Source: Inquilinus ginsengisoli_B (GTDB taxonomy: Bacteria; Pseudomonadota; Alphaproteobacteria; DSM-16000; Inquilinaceae). From it: DNA of 64,000 nt. Shown piece after piece: positions 44,068 through 51,857 of this stretch. The position numbers were made by a program, and so were the translations under genes. Location: positions 7,006,001 through 7,070,000 of the forward strand of contig NZ_JBNDJK010000001.1 in the NCBI RefSeq assembly GCF_050434925.1, written 5' to 3'. Below the pieces are notes generated by a model, which was not told the DNA's origin, did not search any database, and worked only from the letters and a program-made list of their open reading frames with translations. The stretch's first letter is position 1. Every line of letters begins with the position of its first letter.

Positions 44068-45420
44068 CTACAGCAGCCCCGGCACCACCAGCGCCAGCCA
44101 GGCCAGCAGCGGGCCGACCACCACGACGATGGCGCTGTAGATCAGCATCTGCCGGAAGAAGGCGTCGCGGTCGATGCCGTGCGCGTTGGCCACCACCAGC
44201 GCGCCGTTGGTCGAGAACGGGCTGACATCGACGATGGTGGTCGAGATCGCGATCGCCGCCACCATGCCGGGCACGCCGAGATGGCCCTGCATCAAGAGCG
44301 GCACGGCGAGCGGGATGGTGGCGCCCAGCACCGCGACCGAGGAGGCGAAGGCCGAGACCACGCCGGCGACGTAGCACAGCAGCAGCGCGCCCAGCAGCGG
44401 CGCCGCCATGGCCGAGACTCCGCCGCCGACATAGTCGACCGCGCCGGTCTTCTGCAGCACGCCGATATAGGTGATGACGCCGCCGATCAGCAGCACGGTC
44501 GACCAGCTGATCTTGTCGACCGCGCCCTTCTGCCCGCGCGGGCACAGCAGGGCCAGGACCACGGCGACGCTCATCGCCACCAGACCGACATTCAGGCTGA
44601 AGGCCAGCGAGGCGACGGCCAGCACCACCAGCCCGGCCAGGGTCAGCGCCTGCTCGCGGTCGAGCGTGACGTGATGGTCCTCGCCCTCGCGATGCACCGC
44701 TCCCGGCCGCGGACCGGCCGGCCGCGCCGGCGTGCCGCCATGGCCGCGGACCGGGACCGAGGCGCCGGCCGGGACGGCATCGACCAGGCCTTCGAAATGC
44801 TCGGAAGGGCGCCGTACCGGCAGGCGGTGGCCGCCGAACACGAAGAAGATCACCAGCGCCACCGCGGCGTTGAAGGCCAGGCTGGACAGGAACAGCACGA
44901 TCTCGTCGCCCGGCAGCCCGGCGCGCTGCACCACCTGGTTGGTGATGCCGCCATAGATGCTGATCGGGGAAAAGCCGCCGCCCTGGGCGCCATGCACCAC
45001 CATCAGCCCCATCAGCATCGGGTGGATCTTGTACTGGGCGGCGAAGCGCAGCGCGATCGGCGCGATGATCGCGACCGCCGCGGGGCTGACCGCGCCAATG
45101 GCGGTCAGCACGGCCGAGACCGCGAACATCACCCAGGGAATGGCGGAGATGCGGCCGCCGACCAGGCGCACCGAATAATGCACCAGCCAGTCGACCGTGC
45201 CGTTGTTCTGGGCGATGGCGAAGAGATAGGTGATGCCGACCAGGGTGACGAACAGGTCGCCCGGGAAGCCGGCCAGGATCTGCGTGGCCGACATGCCGAC
45301 GAAGGCGCCGCCGACCAGGAAGGCCATGGCGAAGCCGAGGGCGCCCATATTGATCGGCAGGGCGGTGGCGATGACGAACATCACCACCAGTCCGATGATG
45401 GATGCGATCTGCGCAGACAC
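44068..45420 (-). CDS. matC: MatC-type malonate/dicarboxylate carrier
   Basis: The 450-residue inner-membrane protein resembles the MatC (dicarboxylate carrier) family known from rhizobial malonate metabolism: the N-terminus IASIIGLVVMFVIATALPIN, the GITYLFAIAQNNGTVDWLV helix and many further TM segments, with a hydrophilic central loop (residues about 190-245) rich in Arg, Pro and Gly. It probably brings malonate into the cell for the adjacent mdc gene products. The GTG at 45420 is chosen because AGAGGAA precedes it. It follows the GntR gene by 50 bases in the same direction, so regulator and carrier form an operon divergent from mdcABCDEGH. Confidence 0.9.
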   Translation of the reverse strand: MSAQIASIIGLVVMFVIATALPINMGALGFAMAFLVGGAFVGMSATQILAGFPGDLFVTLVGITYLFAIAQNNGTVDWLVHYSVRLVGGRISAIPWVMFAVSAVLTAIGAVSPAAVAIIAPIALRFAAQYKIHPMLMGLMVVHGAQGGGFSPISIYGGITNQVVQRAGLPGDEIVLFLSSLAFNAAVALVIFFVFGGHRLPVRRPSEHFEGLVDAVPAGASVPVRGHGGTPARPAGPRPGAVHREGEDHHVTLDREQALTLAGLVVLAVASLAFSLNVGLVAMSVAVVLALLCPRGQKGAVDKISWSTVLLIGGVITYIGVLQKTGAVDYVGGGVSAMAAPLLGALLLCYVAGVVSAFASSVAVLGATIPLAVPLLMQGHLGVPGMVAAIAISTTIVDVSPFSTNGALVVANAHGIDRDAFFRQMLIYSAIVVVVGPLLAWLALVVPGLL

Positions 45421-45470
45421 GTTTCCTCTCCCGTCGTTCTGGTTTATCGGCGGCCCCGTCCCCGGAGGCG

Positions 45471-46154
45471 TCAGCCCGTCCGGTCCGGCTCCAATGTCAG
45501 GAAGCGCGCCAGGGCGCTGCCGGCGTTCAGCATGTGCTCGCGCATGGCAAAGGCGGCCTCGTCCGGGTCGCCGCGGGTCATCGCCCGCAGGATCCCGCCA
45601 TGCTCGTCGCGCGACTGGCCCAGGCGGTTGGGATAGCGCAGCTGGGTCCGCCGGAACGGCAGCAGCCGGGCGCGCAGCTGCAGCGCGTGCTCGACCAGGA
45701 AGCCGTTGTGGGTGGCGCGGTAGATGCCTTCGTGGAAGGCCAGGTTGAAAGCGTCGTAGCCGGCGATGTCGCCGGACTGCAGCAGCCCCTCCGACGCCTC
45801 GTGCAGCTCGATCAGCCGGCCGCGCTCCAGCGCCGTCATCCGGTTGGTCGCCATCCGCGCGCACATCGCCTCGATCTCGGCCGTGACTTCGAACATCTCG
45901 GACAGGGTCTCGATCGTCATCGGCAGCACGACGATGCCGCGGCGCGGCCGGATCTCGACCAGCCCGGCGGCGGCCAGGTGGCGCACGGCGTCGCGCACCG
46001 GCGTGCGGGAGGCGCCGTAGGTCTCGGCCAGTTGCGCCTCGTCCAGCACCGTGCCCGGCGGCATGCGGCCGGTGGAGATCTCGTCGGTCAGCGCCAGGCG
46101 GATCCGCTCCGACAGCGAGGCGCGATCGTTAACGGGCGTATCCTCAGGGGCCAA
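45471..46154 (-). CDS. GntR/FCD family regulator, probable malonate-responsive (MatR/MdcY type)
   Basis: The 227-residue regulator has a GntR winged helix (LDEAQLAETYGASRTPVRDAV, residues about 37-57) and an FCD domain with the metal-binding His pattern (FNLAFHEGIY and two later histidines). Malonate loci of rhizobia (MatR) and Acinetobacter (MdcY) are controlled by such repressors. It is divergent from mdcA and precedes matC. The apparent start is TTG at 46154, with GGAGG eight bases upstream and no in-frame ATG before the HTH, so translation may be weak. Confidence 0.88.
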   Translation of the reverse strand: MAPEDTPVNDRASLSERIRLALTDEISTGRMPPGTVLDEAQLAETYGASRTPVRDAVRHLAAAGLVEIRPRRGIVVLPMTIETLSEMFEVTAEIEAMCARMATNRMTALERGRLIELHEASEGLLQSGDIAGYDAFNLAFHEGIYRATHNGFLVEHALQLRARLLPFRRTQLRYPNRLGQSRDEHGGILRAMTRGDPDEAAFAMREHMLNAGSALARFLTLEPDRTG

Positions 46155-46212
46155 ATCCGGAGCCTCCCGTGCACGTTAATTGGATTTAATAGCACCAGCG
46201 TATTCCAACGCC

Positions 46213-46267
46213 TTGCCACATGCAATCTCCGTATTCATATTCGACGGCAGAAACGGTATCTGTATAC
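46213..46267 (+). promoter_or_regulatory. mdc promoter and candidate GntR operator
   Basis: In the 131-base divergent gap, -35 TTGCCA (46213-46218) and -10 CATATT (46236-46241) are 17 bases apart and face mdcA, predicting a start near 46248. The palindrome GTATAC (46262-46267, in context TGTATAC) lies just downstream, a usual repressor position; the MdcY operator I recall has the core TGTATACA. This places promoter elements where a longer mdcA reading frame could start, supporting the ATG at 46286. Confidence 0.5.
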
Positions 46268-46285
46268 GCCACTGCGGAGAGACCG

Positions 46286-47926
46286 ATGGAAACCGCACGG
46301 ACCTGGTCGACCCTGGCCTCACGGAAGCAGAGGCGCCTGGAGCGGGCGGCGGCCTTCGCCGACGGCCCGGTGCTGAAGCCGGAGCGGGTCGGCGAGGCGT
46401 TGACGGCGCTGATCGAGCCGGGCGACCGCGTCGCGCTGGAAGGCGACAACCAGAAGCAGGCGGACTTCCTGTCCCGCTCCCTGGCCGCGCTCGACCCCGC
46501 CAAGGTCCACGACCTGCACCTGCTGATCTCGACCCTCGGCCGGCCCGAGCATCTCGACCTGTTCGAGCGCGGCATCGCCCGCAAGGTCGACTTCTCCTTC
46601 GCCGGGCCGCAGAGCCTGCGCGTGGCGCAGCTGCTGGAAGACGGCAAGCTCGAGATCGGCGCGATCTACACCTATGTCGAGCTCTATGCCCGGATGTTCG
46701 TCGACCTGACGCCGCAGGTGGCCCTGGTCTGCGCCGAGCAGGCGGACCGGCACGGCAATCTCTACACCGGCGCCAACACCGAGGACACGCCGACCATCGT
46801 CGAGGCCACGGCCTTCCGCCACGGCGTGGTGGTGGCCCAGGTCAACGAGATCGTGGACGAGCTGCCGCGGGTCGACATCCCCGCCTCCTGGGTCGACTTC
46901 GTGGTCGAGGCCGACCGGCCCTTCGCGGTCGAGCCGCTGTTCACCCGCGACCCGCGCCATATCGGCGAGCTGCAGATCCTGATGGGGATGATGATCATCC
47001 GCGGGATCTATGAGCGGCACGGCGTCACCTCCCTCAACCACGGCATCGGCTTCGACACCGCGGCGGTGGAGCTGCTGCTGCCGACCTATGGCGAGAGCCT
47101 GGGGCTGAAGGGCAAGATCTGCCGCAACTGGGCGCTGAACCCACATCCGACGCTGATCCCGGCGATCGAAAGCGGCTGGGTCGACAGCGTCCACTGCTTC
47201 GGCAGCGAAGTCGGGATGGAGGACTATATCCGCGCCCGGCCGGACGTCTTCTTCGTCGGCCGCGACGGCAGCCTGCGGTCGAACCGCGTGTTCTGCCAGC
47301 TGGCCGGGCAGTACGGCGTCGACCTGTTCATCGGCTCGACCCTGCAGATGGATGCGGACGGCAACTCCTCCACCGTCACGCTCGGCCGGCTGGCCGGCTT
47401 CGGCGGCGCGCCGAACATGGGCCACGACCCGCGCGGCCGCCGCCACGCCAGCGACGCCTGGCTCAGCCTGATGACCTCGAAGGCACCGGTCGCCCGCGGC
47501 CGCAAGCTGGTGGTGCAGACGGTCGAGACCTTCAAGTCGGGTGGCGTGCCGGCCTTCGTCGAGACGCTCGACGCGGTCGAGGTCGGCCGCAACAGCGGCA
47601 TGCCGATCGCGCCGGTGATGATCTATGGCGACGACGTCTCCCATGTCGTGACCGAGGAGGGCATCGCCTATCTCTACAAGGCCGAGGGCGGCGAGGAGCG
47701 CCGCGCCGCCATCGCCGCCGTGGCCGGCGCCACCGAGATCGGCCGGCGGGCGGAGGCGAAGCGCACCGCCGACCTCCGGGCCCGCGGCATCGTCGCCTAT
47801 CCCGAGGATATCGGCGTCAGCCGGCTGCAGGCGAACCGCTCGCTGCTGGCGGCGCGCTCGATCGACGATCTGGTGGACTGGTCCGGTGGGCTGTACCGGC
47901 CGCCCGCCCGGTTCCGCAGCTGGTGA
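46286..47926 (+). CDS. mdcA: malonate decarboxylase subunit alpha (acetyl-S-ACP:malonate ACP transferase)
   Basis: The 546-residue protein is the alpha subunit of biotin-independent malonate decarboxylase, which swaps acetate for malonate on the prosthetic thiol of MdcC. Recognised by length, by family stretches such as DRVALEGDNQKQADFLSR and NHGIGFDTAAVELLLPTYGE, and by its place as first gene of a complete mdc set. The ATG at 46286 has GGAGAG five bases upstream; an in-frame ATG at 46220 lies inside the predicted promoter and was not used. Cytoplasmic, part of the MdcACDE complex. Confidence 0.97.
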   Translation: METARTWSTLASRKQRRLERAAAFADGPVLKPERVGEALTALIEPGDRVALEGDNQKQADFLSRSLAALDPAKVHDLHLLISTLGRPEHLDLFERGIARKVDFSFAGPQSLRVAQLLEDGKLEIGAIYTYVELYARMFVDLTPQVALVCAEQADRHGNLYTGANTEDTPTIVEATAFRHGVVVAQVNEIVDELPRVDIPASWVDFVVEADRPFAVEPLFTRDPRHIGELQILMGMMIIRGIYERHGVTSLNHGIGFDTAAVELLLPTYGESLGLKGKICRNWALNPHPTLIPAIESGWVDSVHCFGSEVGMEDYIRARPDVFFVGRDGSLRSNRVFCQLAGQYGVDLFIGSTLQMDADGNSSTVTLGRLAGFGGAPNMGHDPRGRRHASDAWLSLMTSKAPVARGRKLVVQTVETFKSGGVPAFVETLDAVEVGRNSGMPIAPVMIYGDDVSHVVTEEGIAYLYKAEGGEERRAAIAAVAGATEIGRRAEAKRTADLRARGIVAYPEDIGVSRLQANRSLLAARSIDDLVDWSGGLYRPPARFRSW

Positions 47927-47932
47927 CCGGCC

Positions 47933-49003
47933 ATGGGCAAGATCGACACCCGCACATCACCCTCCTTTAGTCCCCCCTCCCCTCGCGGGAGGGGGCTAGG
48001 GGGAGGGGGTTCTCTCGGCTTGAGCCGGCCCGGACTGTTAGAGGCCGGCACGGCCGACGCGGACGGCGAGTTCGACAACCTGACCATTCGCGCGCGGACG
48101 CGCGCAGACCCCTCCCCCTACCCCCCTCCCGCAAGAGGAGGGGGGACTAGAACAGAACGGCATGCGAATGCCGTAAGTCCCGACATCCTCGCCGATCTCG
48201 CCGCCTGGGCGTTGGTCGAGGAGGCGGAGCTGACCCCGAAGCCAGGGCTGGTCGACCGGCGCGGTTCCGGCGCGCATCGCGACCTCGACCTGGAAACGCT
48301 GCGCCGATCCGCCCAGGCCCTGCGCCCGGCCTTTCGCGCCATGGCCGAGGCCGCCCAAGGCCGCCAGCCGGACCCGTCGCTGCGCGAGGAGCTGGCCGCG
48401 ATCGGCCGCGCCGGGGAGATCCACATGATGACGGCGACCGGCGGCAGCAATGCCCATCGCGGCGCGATCTGGGCGCTTGGGCTGCTGCTGGCCGGGACGG
48501 TGATCGCCGGTCCGGCCGGCCCCCGCCGCATTGCTGAGACGGCCGCCGCGATCGCACGCTGTCCCGACCGCTTCGCGCCGCAGGCATCGAGCAACGGCGA
48601 GCAGGCACGGCAGGCGCATGGCGCAGCCGGCGCCCGCGGTGAGGCCCAGACCGGCTTCCCGCATGTCGTGACGATCGCCCTCCCCGCCCTGCGGGCCAGC
48701 CGCGCCGCCGGTGCCACGGAGACCGAGGCCCGGCTGGACGCGCTGCTGGCGGTCATGGCGTCGCTCGACGACACCTGCCTGCTGCATCGCGGCGGCCGCC
48801 CGGCACTGGAAGCGGCGCAGGCCGGTGCCCGCGCCGTGCTGGCCGCCGGCGGCACCGCCGTCCTGGCCGGCCGTGCGGCGCTGCAGGCGCTCGACGCCAA
48901 CCTTCTCGCTCGCTGGGTGTCGCCCGGCGGCTCGGCGGACCTGCTGGCCGCCGCCCTGTTCCTCGACCGCATCGACCGGAGCTTCGCCCCATGGAACGCC
49001 TGA
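47933..49003 (+). CDS. mdcB: triphosphoribosyl-dephospho-CoA synthase (CitG family) with inserted element
   Basis: MdcB makes 2'-(5''-triphosphoribosyl)-3'-dephospho-CoA, precursor of the MdcC prosthetic group, from dephospho-CoA and ATP. Conserved CitG-family segments are ELTPKPGLVDRRGSGAHRD (starting at residue 99) and GGSNAHRGAIWALG. At 356 residues it is longer than usual: residues of about 13-72 are encoded by a GC-rich inverted-repeat element (47968-48149). Removing 180 bases would restore a product of 296 residues in the normal range, with the frame kept. The ATG is 6 bases after the mdcA stop; the 3' end overlaps mdcC by 13 bases. Confidence 0.93.
   Translation: MGKIDTRTSPSFSPPSPRGRGLGGGGSLGLSRPGLLEAGTADADGEFDNLTIRARTRADPSPYPPPARGGGTRTERHANAVSPDILADLAAWALVEEAELTPKPGLVDRRGSGAHRDLDLETLRRSAQALRPAFRAMAEAAQGRQPDPSLREELAAIGRAGEIHMMTATGGSNAHRGAIWALGLLLAGTVIAGPAGPRRIAETAAAIARCPDRFAPQASSNGEQARQAHGAAGARGEAQTGFPHVVTIALPALRASRAAGATETEARLDALLAVMASLDDTCLLHRGGRPALEAAQAGARAVLAAGGTAVLAGRAALQALDANLLARWVSPGGSADLLAAALFLDRIDRSFAPWNA
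47968..48149. repeat. MITE-like inverted-repeat element inside mdcB
   Basis: Two arms of about 42 bases in inverted orientation (47967-48009 and 48108-48150; only about four mismatches) flank roughly 100 bases. Each arm is itself a hairpin (CCCTCC-CTCGC-GGGAGG type). The outer ends read TAGTCCCCCC and GGGGGGACTA, so a TA dinucleotide brackets both sides, as in elements that duplicate a TA target. Excluding one TA, the added length is 180 bases, exactly 60 codons, so the host frame is intact. Confidence 0.85.
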
Positions 49004-49284
49004 GCTTCGACTACCCCGCCACCGCAACCGTGCCGAAGCGCGCCCATGTCGGCGTCGTCGGCTCCGGCAACCTCGAGGTGCTGATCGAGCCCTCGCCGGA
49101 CGGCCACGCCCATATCCGCGTCACCACCAGCGTCGACGGCTACGGCGCGGTGTGGCGGGCGGTGCTGGACCGGTTCATCGCCCGCCACGGCGTCGCCGCC
49201 GCGGTCGAGATCAACGATTTCGGCGCCACGCCCGGCATGGTGGCGCTGCGCCTGGAGCAGGCGGTGGAGGCGACGAAGTCATGA
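48991..49284 (+). CDS. mdcC: malonate decarboxylase acyl carrier protein (delta subunit)
   Basis: The 97-residue acyl carrier subunit carries the prosthetic-group serine in VGSGNLEVLIEP at S25, the same position as I recall for the Klebsiella protein. The attached thiol carries acetyl then malonyl groups during decarboxylation. It starts inside the end of mdcB (13-base overlap) and overlaps mdcD by 4 bases, so translation is tightly coupled and stoichiometric with its partners. Confidence 0.96.
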   Translation: MERLSFDYPATATVPKRAHVGVVGSGNLEVLIEPSPDGHAHIRVTTSVDGYGAVWRAVLDRFIARHGVAAAVEINDFGATPGMVALRLEQAVEATKS

Positions 49285-50123
49285 ACGCCATCGCAACCCG
49301 CAACAGCTTCATCGAGCTGACCGCCCGCGACCGCGCCGGCGCCCTGCTGGACGACGGCAGCGTCCGTGAGATCCTCGGGCCATTCGACCGGCTGGTCTCG
49401 CCCTGGCTGCCGCTGCAGGGCATCCCGACCCAGTCCGATGACGGGGTGGTGCTGGCCCGCGGCCGGATCGACGGCCAGCCGGCGGTGGTCGCCGCGATCG
49501 AGAGCGCCTATCAGGGCGGCAGCATGGGCGAGGTCGCCGGCGCCAAGATCGCCGGGGCGCTGGAGCGGGCGCTGGCCGACCATGAGCGCGGCATTCCGAC
49601 CCGGCCGGTGATCCTGTTCGAGACCGGCGGCGTGCGGCTGCAGGAGGCCAATCTCGGCCTCGCCGCCATCGCCGAGATCCAGGCCGGCATCCTGGCGCTG
49701 CGGCCGCATGTGCCGGTGGTCGGGGTGATCTCCGGCATGGTGGGCTGCTTCGGCGGCATGTCGCTGGCGGCGGCGCTGTGCAGCACGCTGATCGTCACCC
49801 GGCAGGCCCGGCTGGGCATGAACGGGCCGGAGGTGATCGAGCAGGAGGCGGGGATCGAGGAGCTGGACTCCTCCGACCGCAAGCTGATCTGGAGCCTGAT
49901 CGGCGGCGAGCAGCGCCGGGCCGCCGGTTTCGTCGACACGCTGGTCGAGGACGATGCCGGGGCGATCGCCGACGCGGTGCGCACCGCCTTCGCCGCCGGC
50001 CTGCCGAAGCATCGCAGCGCGGCGGTCGAGCTCTACCGGGCGCGGCTGGCGGCGATCGACCCCGCCGCGCCGCCAACGCCGGAGGGACTGAGAGACCTTT
50101 GGGACGAGGAGAGCGTGTCATGA
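49281..50123 (+). CDS. mdcD: malonate decarboxylase subunit beta (malonyl-S-ACP decarboxylase)
   Basis: The 280-residue beta subunit has the crotonase/carboxyltransferase-like fold of decarboxylase components (segments AYQGGSMGEVAGAKIAGALE and SGMVGCFGGMSLAAALC) and, with MdcE, removes CO2 from malonyl-S-MdcC. The ATG at 49281 overlaps the mdcC stop by 4 bases. The 3' end likewise overlaps mdcE by 4 bases. Confidence 0.96.
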   Translation: MNAIATRNSFIELTARDRAGALLDDGSVREILGPFDRLVSPWLPLQGIPTQSDDGVVLARGRIDGQPAVVAAIESAYQGGSMGEVAGAKIAGALERALADHERGIPTRPVILFETGGVRLQEANLGLAAIAEIQAGILALRPHVPVVGVISGMVGCFGGMSLAAALCSTLIVTRQARLGMNGPEVIEQEAGIEELDSSDRKLIWSLIGGEQRRAAGFVDTLVEDDAGAIADAVRTAFAAGLPKHRSAAVELYRARLAAIDPAAPPTPEGLRDLWDEESVS

Positions 50124-50950
50124 GCACCACGGCATCATCCGACAGCAGGGGCCGGATCTGGCTTTCAGTCCTGGCCTGCCCGGGAACCGCCGTCGAGGGC
50201 ACGTCGACCGTGCTGACCGCCGACGCGCCGCTGGGCGGCGAGGCGGCGCGCTTCATCGCCGTGGTGCCCGACCCGGCCAACCGCTTCCCGCGGGCCCGGC
50301 ATGGCGAGGTCGGGCTGGAGGAAGGCTGGGGCCTGGCCGCCGCGGTGCGGGCCGTGATCGAAGCAGATCGGGACGGGGCCAAGCGCCCGATCATCGCGGT
50401 GGTCGACGTCACCAGCCAGGCCTATGGCCGGCAGGAGGAGATGCTGGGCATCCACCTGGCCTGCGCCGCGGCGGCCGACGCCTATGCCGCCGCCCGGCTG
50501 ACCGGCCATCCCGTGGTGGCGCTGCTGGTCGGCAAGGCGATGTCCGGCGCCTTCCTGGCCCATGGCTACCAGGCCAACCGGATCCTGGCGCTGGCCGATG
50601 ACGGTGTGCTGGTGCATGCGATGGGCCGCGAGGCCGCCGCGCGCGTCACCCGCCGCACGCTCGCCGAGCTCGACCGGCTGGGCGAGCAGGTCCCGCCGAT
50701 GGCCTATGGCATCCGCGCCTATGCCGGGCTCGGGCTGCTGCATGGGCTGATCGAGGGCGTGTCGGCCGAGGCACCGGGCGCCGCGGATGTCGAGCGGGTG
50801 CGGGCCGAGCTGGCGGCGGCGGTGGCCGACATCCGGGCATCCGGCGACCGCGGCTTGTCCTCGCGCCTGACCTCTCCCGCGGCGCGGCAGGGCCGGCCCG
50901 CCTCGATCGAGGTGCGCCGGCGCCTGGCCGAGCAATGGGACGCGGCGTGA
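50120..50950 (+). CDS. mdcE: malonate decarboxylase subunit gamma (malonyl-S-ACP decarboxylase)
   Basis: The 276-residue gamma subunit partners MdcD in the decarboxylase heterodimer. Recognisable segments are VVDVTSQAYGRQEEMLGIH and VGKAMSGAFLAHGYQANRI, which are family hallmarks. Its ATG overlaps the mdcD stop by 4 bases and its stop lies one base before the mdcG ATG. Confidence 0.96.
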   Translation: MSTTASSDSRGRIWLSVLACPGTAVEGTSTVLTADAPLGGEAARFIAVVPDPANRFPRARHGEVGLEEGWGLAAAVRAVIEADRDGAKRPIIAVVDVTSQAYGRQEEMLGIHLACAAAADAYAAARLTGHPVVALLVGKAMSGAFLAHGYQANRILALADDGVLVHAMGREAAARVTRRTLAELDRLGEQVPPMAYGIRAYAGLGLLHGLIEGVSAEAPGAADVERVRAELAAAVADIRASGDRGLSSRLTSPAARQGRPASIEVRRRLAEQWDAA

Positions 50951-50951
50951 G

Positions 50952-51857
50952 ATGAGCGACCGCCTCCCGCTCGCGTCGGCCCTCCCGCCTGCAGGAAAGA
51001 CAGTTCCTCCGTTTGGACCGACCTCTCTCTCTTACTCTCCCCCTCCCCTTGCGGGAGGGGGGAAGGGGGAGGGGTCTGGCGCCGCCGGAACCGAAGTCGA
51101 GCGTCGGCACAACCCCATAGAACTCCTGGATGACCCCGCGTCGGTTCTCGCCATCGATACCCCCTCCCCCTACCCCCTCCCGCGAGGGGAGGGGAAGGAT
51201 GAAAGGCTTTCGCGAGAGGGGCAGCGTGAGCGGCACGTTGCATTCCAGCCACACGACCTGCTGCGGGTCGAGCCGGCGGTCATGGCCGAGCTTGCCCGGA
51301 ACCTTCCCGACTGGGCCGCGGCGTCTCTGATAACGGCGCCCTGGGTGGTGGTGCGCAGGGCGCTCCCCTTCGATGGCCTGCTGCCGGTTGGCATCCGCGG
51401 CTCGGGCCGCTCCGAACGGTGTGCCGCCTGGCTGTCGCCAGGGGCAGTCGTCGAGCGCCGCACGCCGGAGGATCTGGCCGCCGCTCGAGCCTGGCAAGGG
51501 CATCGGCGCCTGGCCGAGATTCCGGCGCTGGCCGCTCTCGACGCCGTCGCCACCCTGCTCGATGGCTGGAATTGGGGACCCGCCGGCAGTGTCGGCTTCG
51601 AGTTCGCCACCGGCCAGCCGACGGCAAACTCGGACAGCGATCTGGACATCATCCTGCGTGCATCCAGCCGCCTCGGCTCCGGCGAGGCCCGTCGTCTGCT
51701 CACTGCCCTGGCAACACTACCGATCCGAGCCGACGTTGCGATGGAAACCCCACTCGGCGCCTGCAGCCTGGCCGAGATCGCCGCGGGCGGCCTCGCCGTG
51801 GTCAAGACCCCCACCGGCCCGCGGCTGGTCCGCGATCCCTGGGCCGAGCCCGCATGA
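50952..51857 (+). CDS. mdcG: phosphoribosyl-dephospho-CoA transferase with inserted N-terminal element
   Basis: MdcG attaches the triphosphoribosyl-dephospho-CoA made by MdcB to the serine of MdcC. The family domain starts near residue 100 (QPHDLLRVEP) and includes ATGQPTANSDSDLDIILR, a nucleotidyltransferase-type acidic motif (DSDLD). The 301-residue length exceeds the usual roughly 200-215 because residues of about 28-82 come from a GC-rich inverted-repeat element and flank. No ATG, GTG or TTG lies in frame just before the domain, so translation from the ATG at 50952, one base after mdcE, must pass through the element unless a less usual start is used. Confidence 0.9.
   Translation: MSDRLPLASALPPAGKTVPPFGPTSLSYSPPPLAGGGKGEGSGAAGTEVERRHNPIELLDDPASVLAIDTPSPYPLPRGEGKDERLSREGQRERHVAFQPHDLLRVEPAVMAELARNLPDWAAASLITAPWVVVRRALPFDGLLPVGIRGSGRSERCAAWLSPGAVVERRTPEDLAAARAWQGHRRLAEIPALAALDAVATLLDGWNWGPAGSVGFEFATGQPTANSDSDLDIILRASSRLGSGEARRLLTALATLPIRADVAMETPLGACSLAEIAAGGLAVVKTPTGPRLVRDPWAEPA
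51035..51200. repeat. MITE-like inverted-repeat element inside mdcG
   Basis: Arms 51040-51074 and 51161-51194 are inverted copies (CCCCTCCCCT-TGCGGGAGGGGG type with few mismatches) around about 85 bases; a shorter inner pair (GAACCGA against TCGGTTC) extends the pairing. The arms are clearly related to those of the element in mdcB and to the half arm at 22755. Boundaries are approximate because the outer ends differ from the mdcB copy. Confidence 0.8.

Noticed and set aside
46220..46285. Upstream in-frame ATG for mdcA giving 22 extra residues
   Set aside because: It lies within the predicted promoter and lacks a ribosome-binding site; the ATG at 46286 has GGAGAG at good distance and gives the normal family length.
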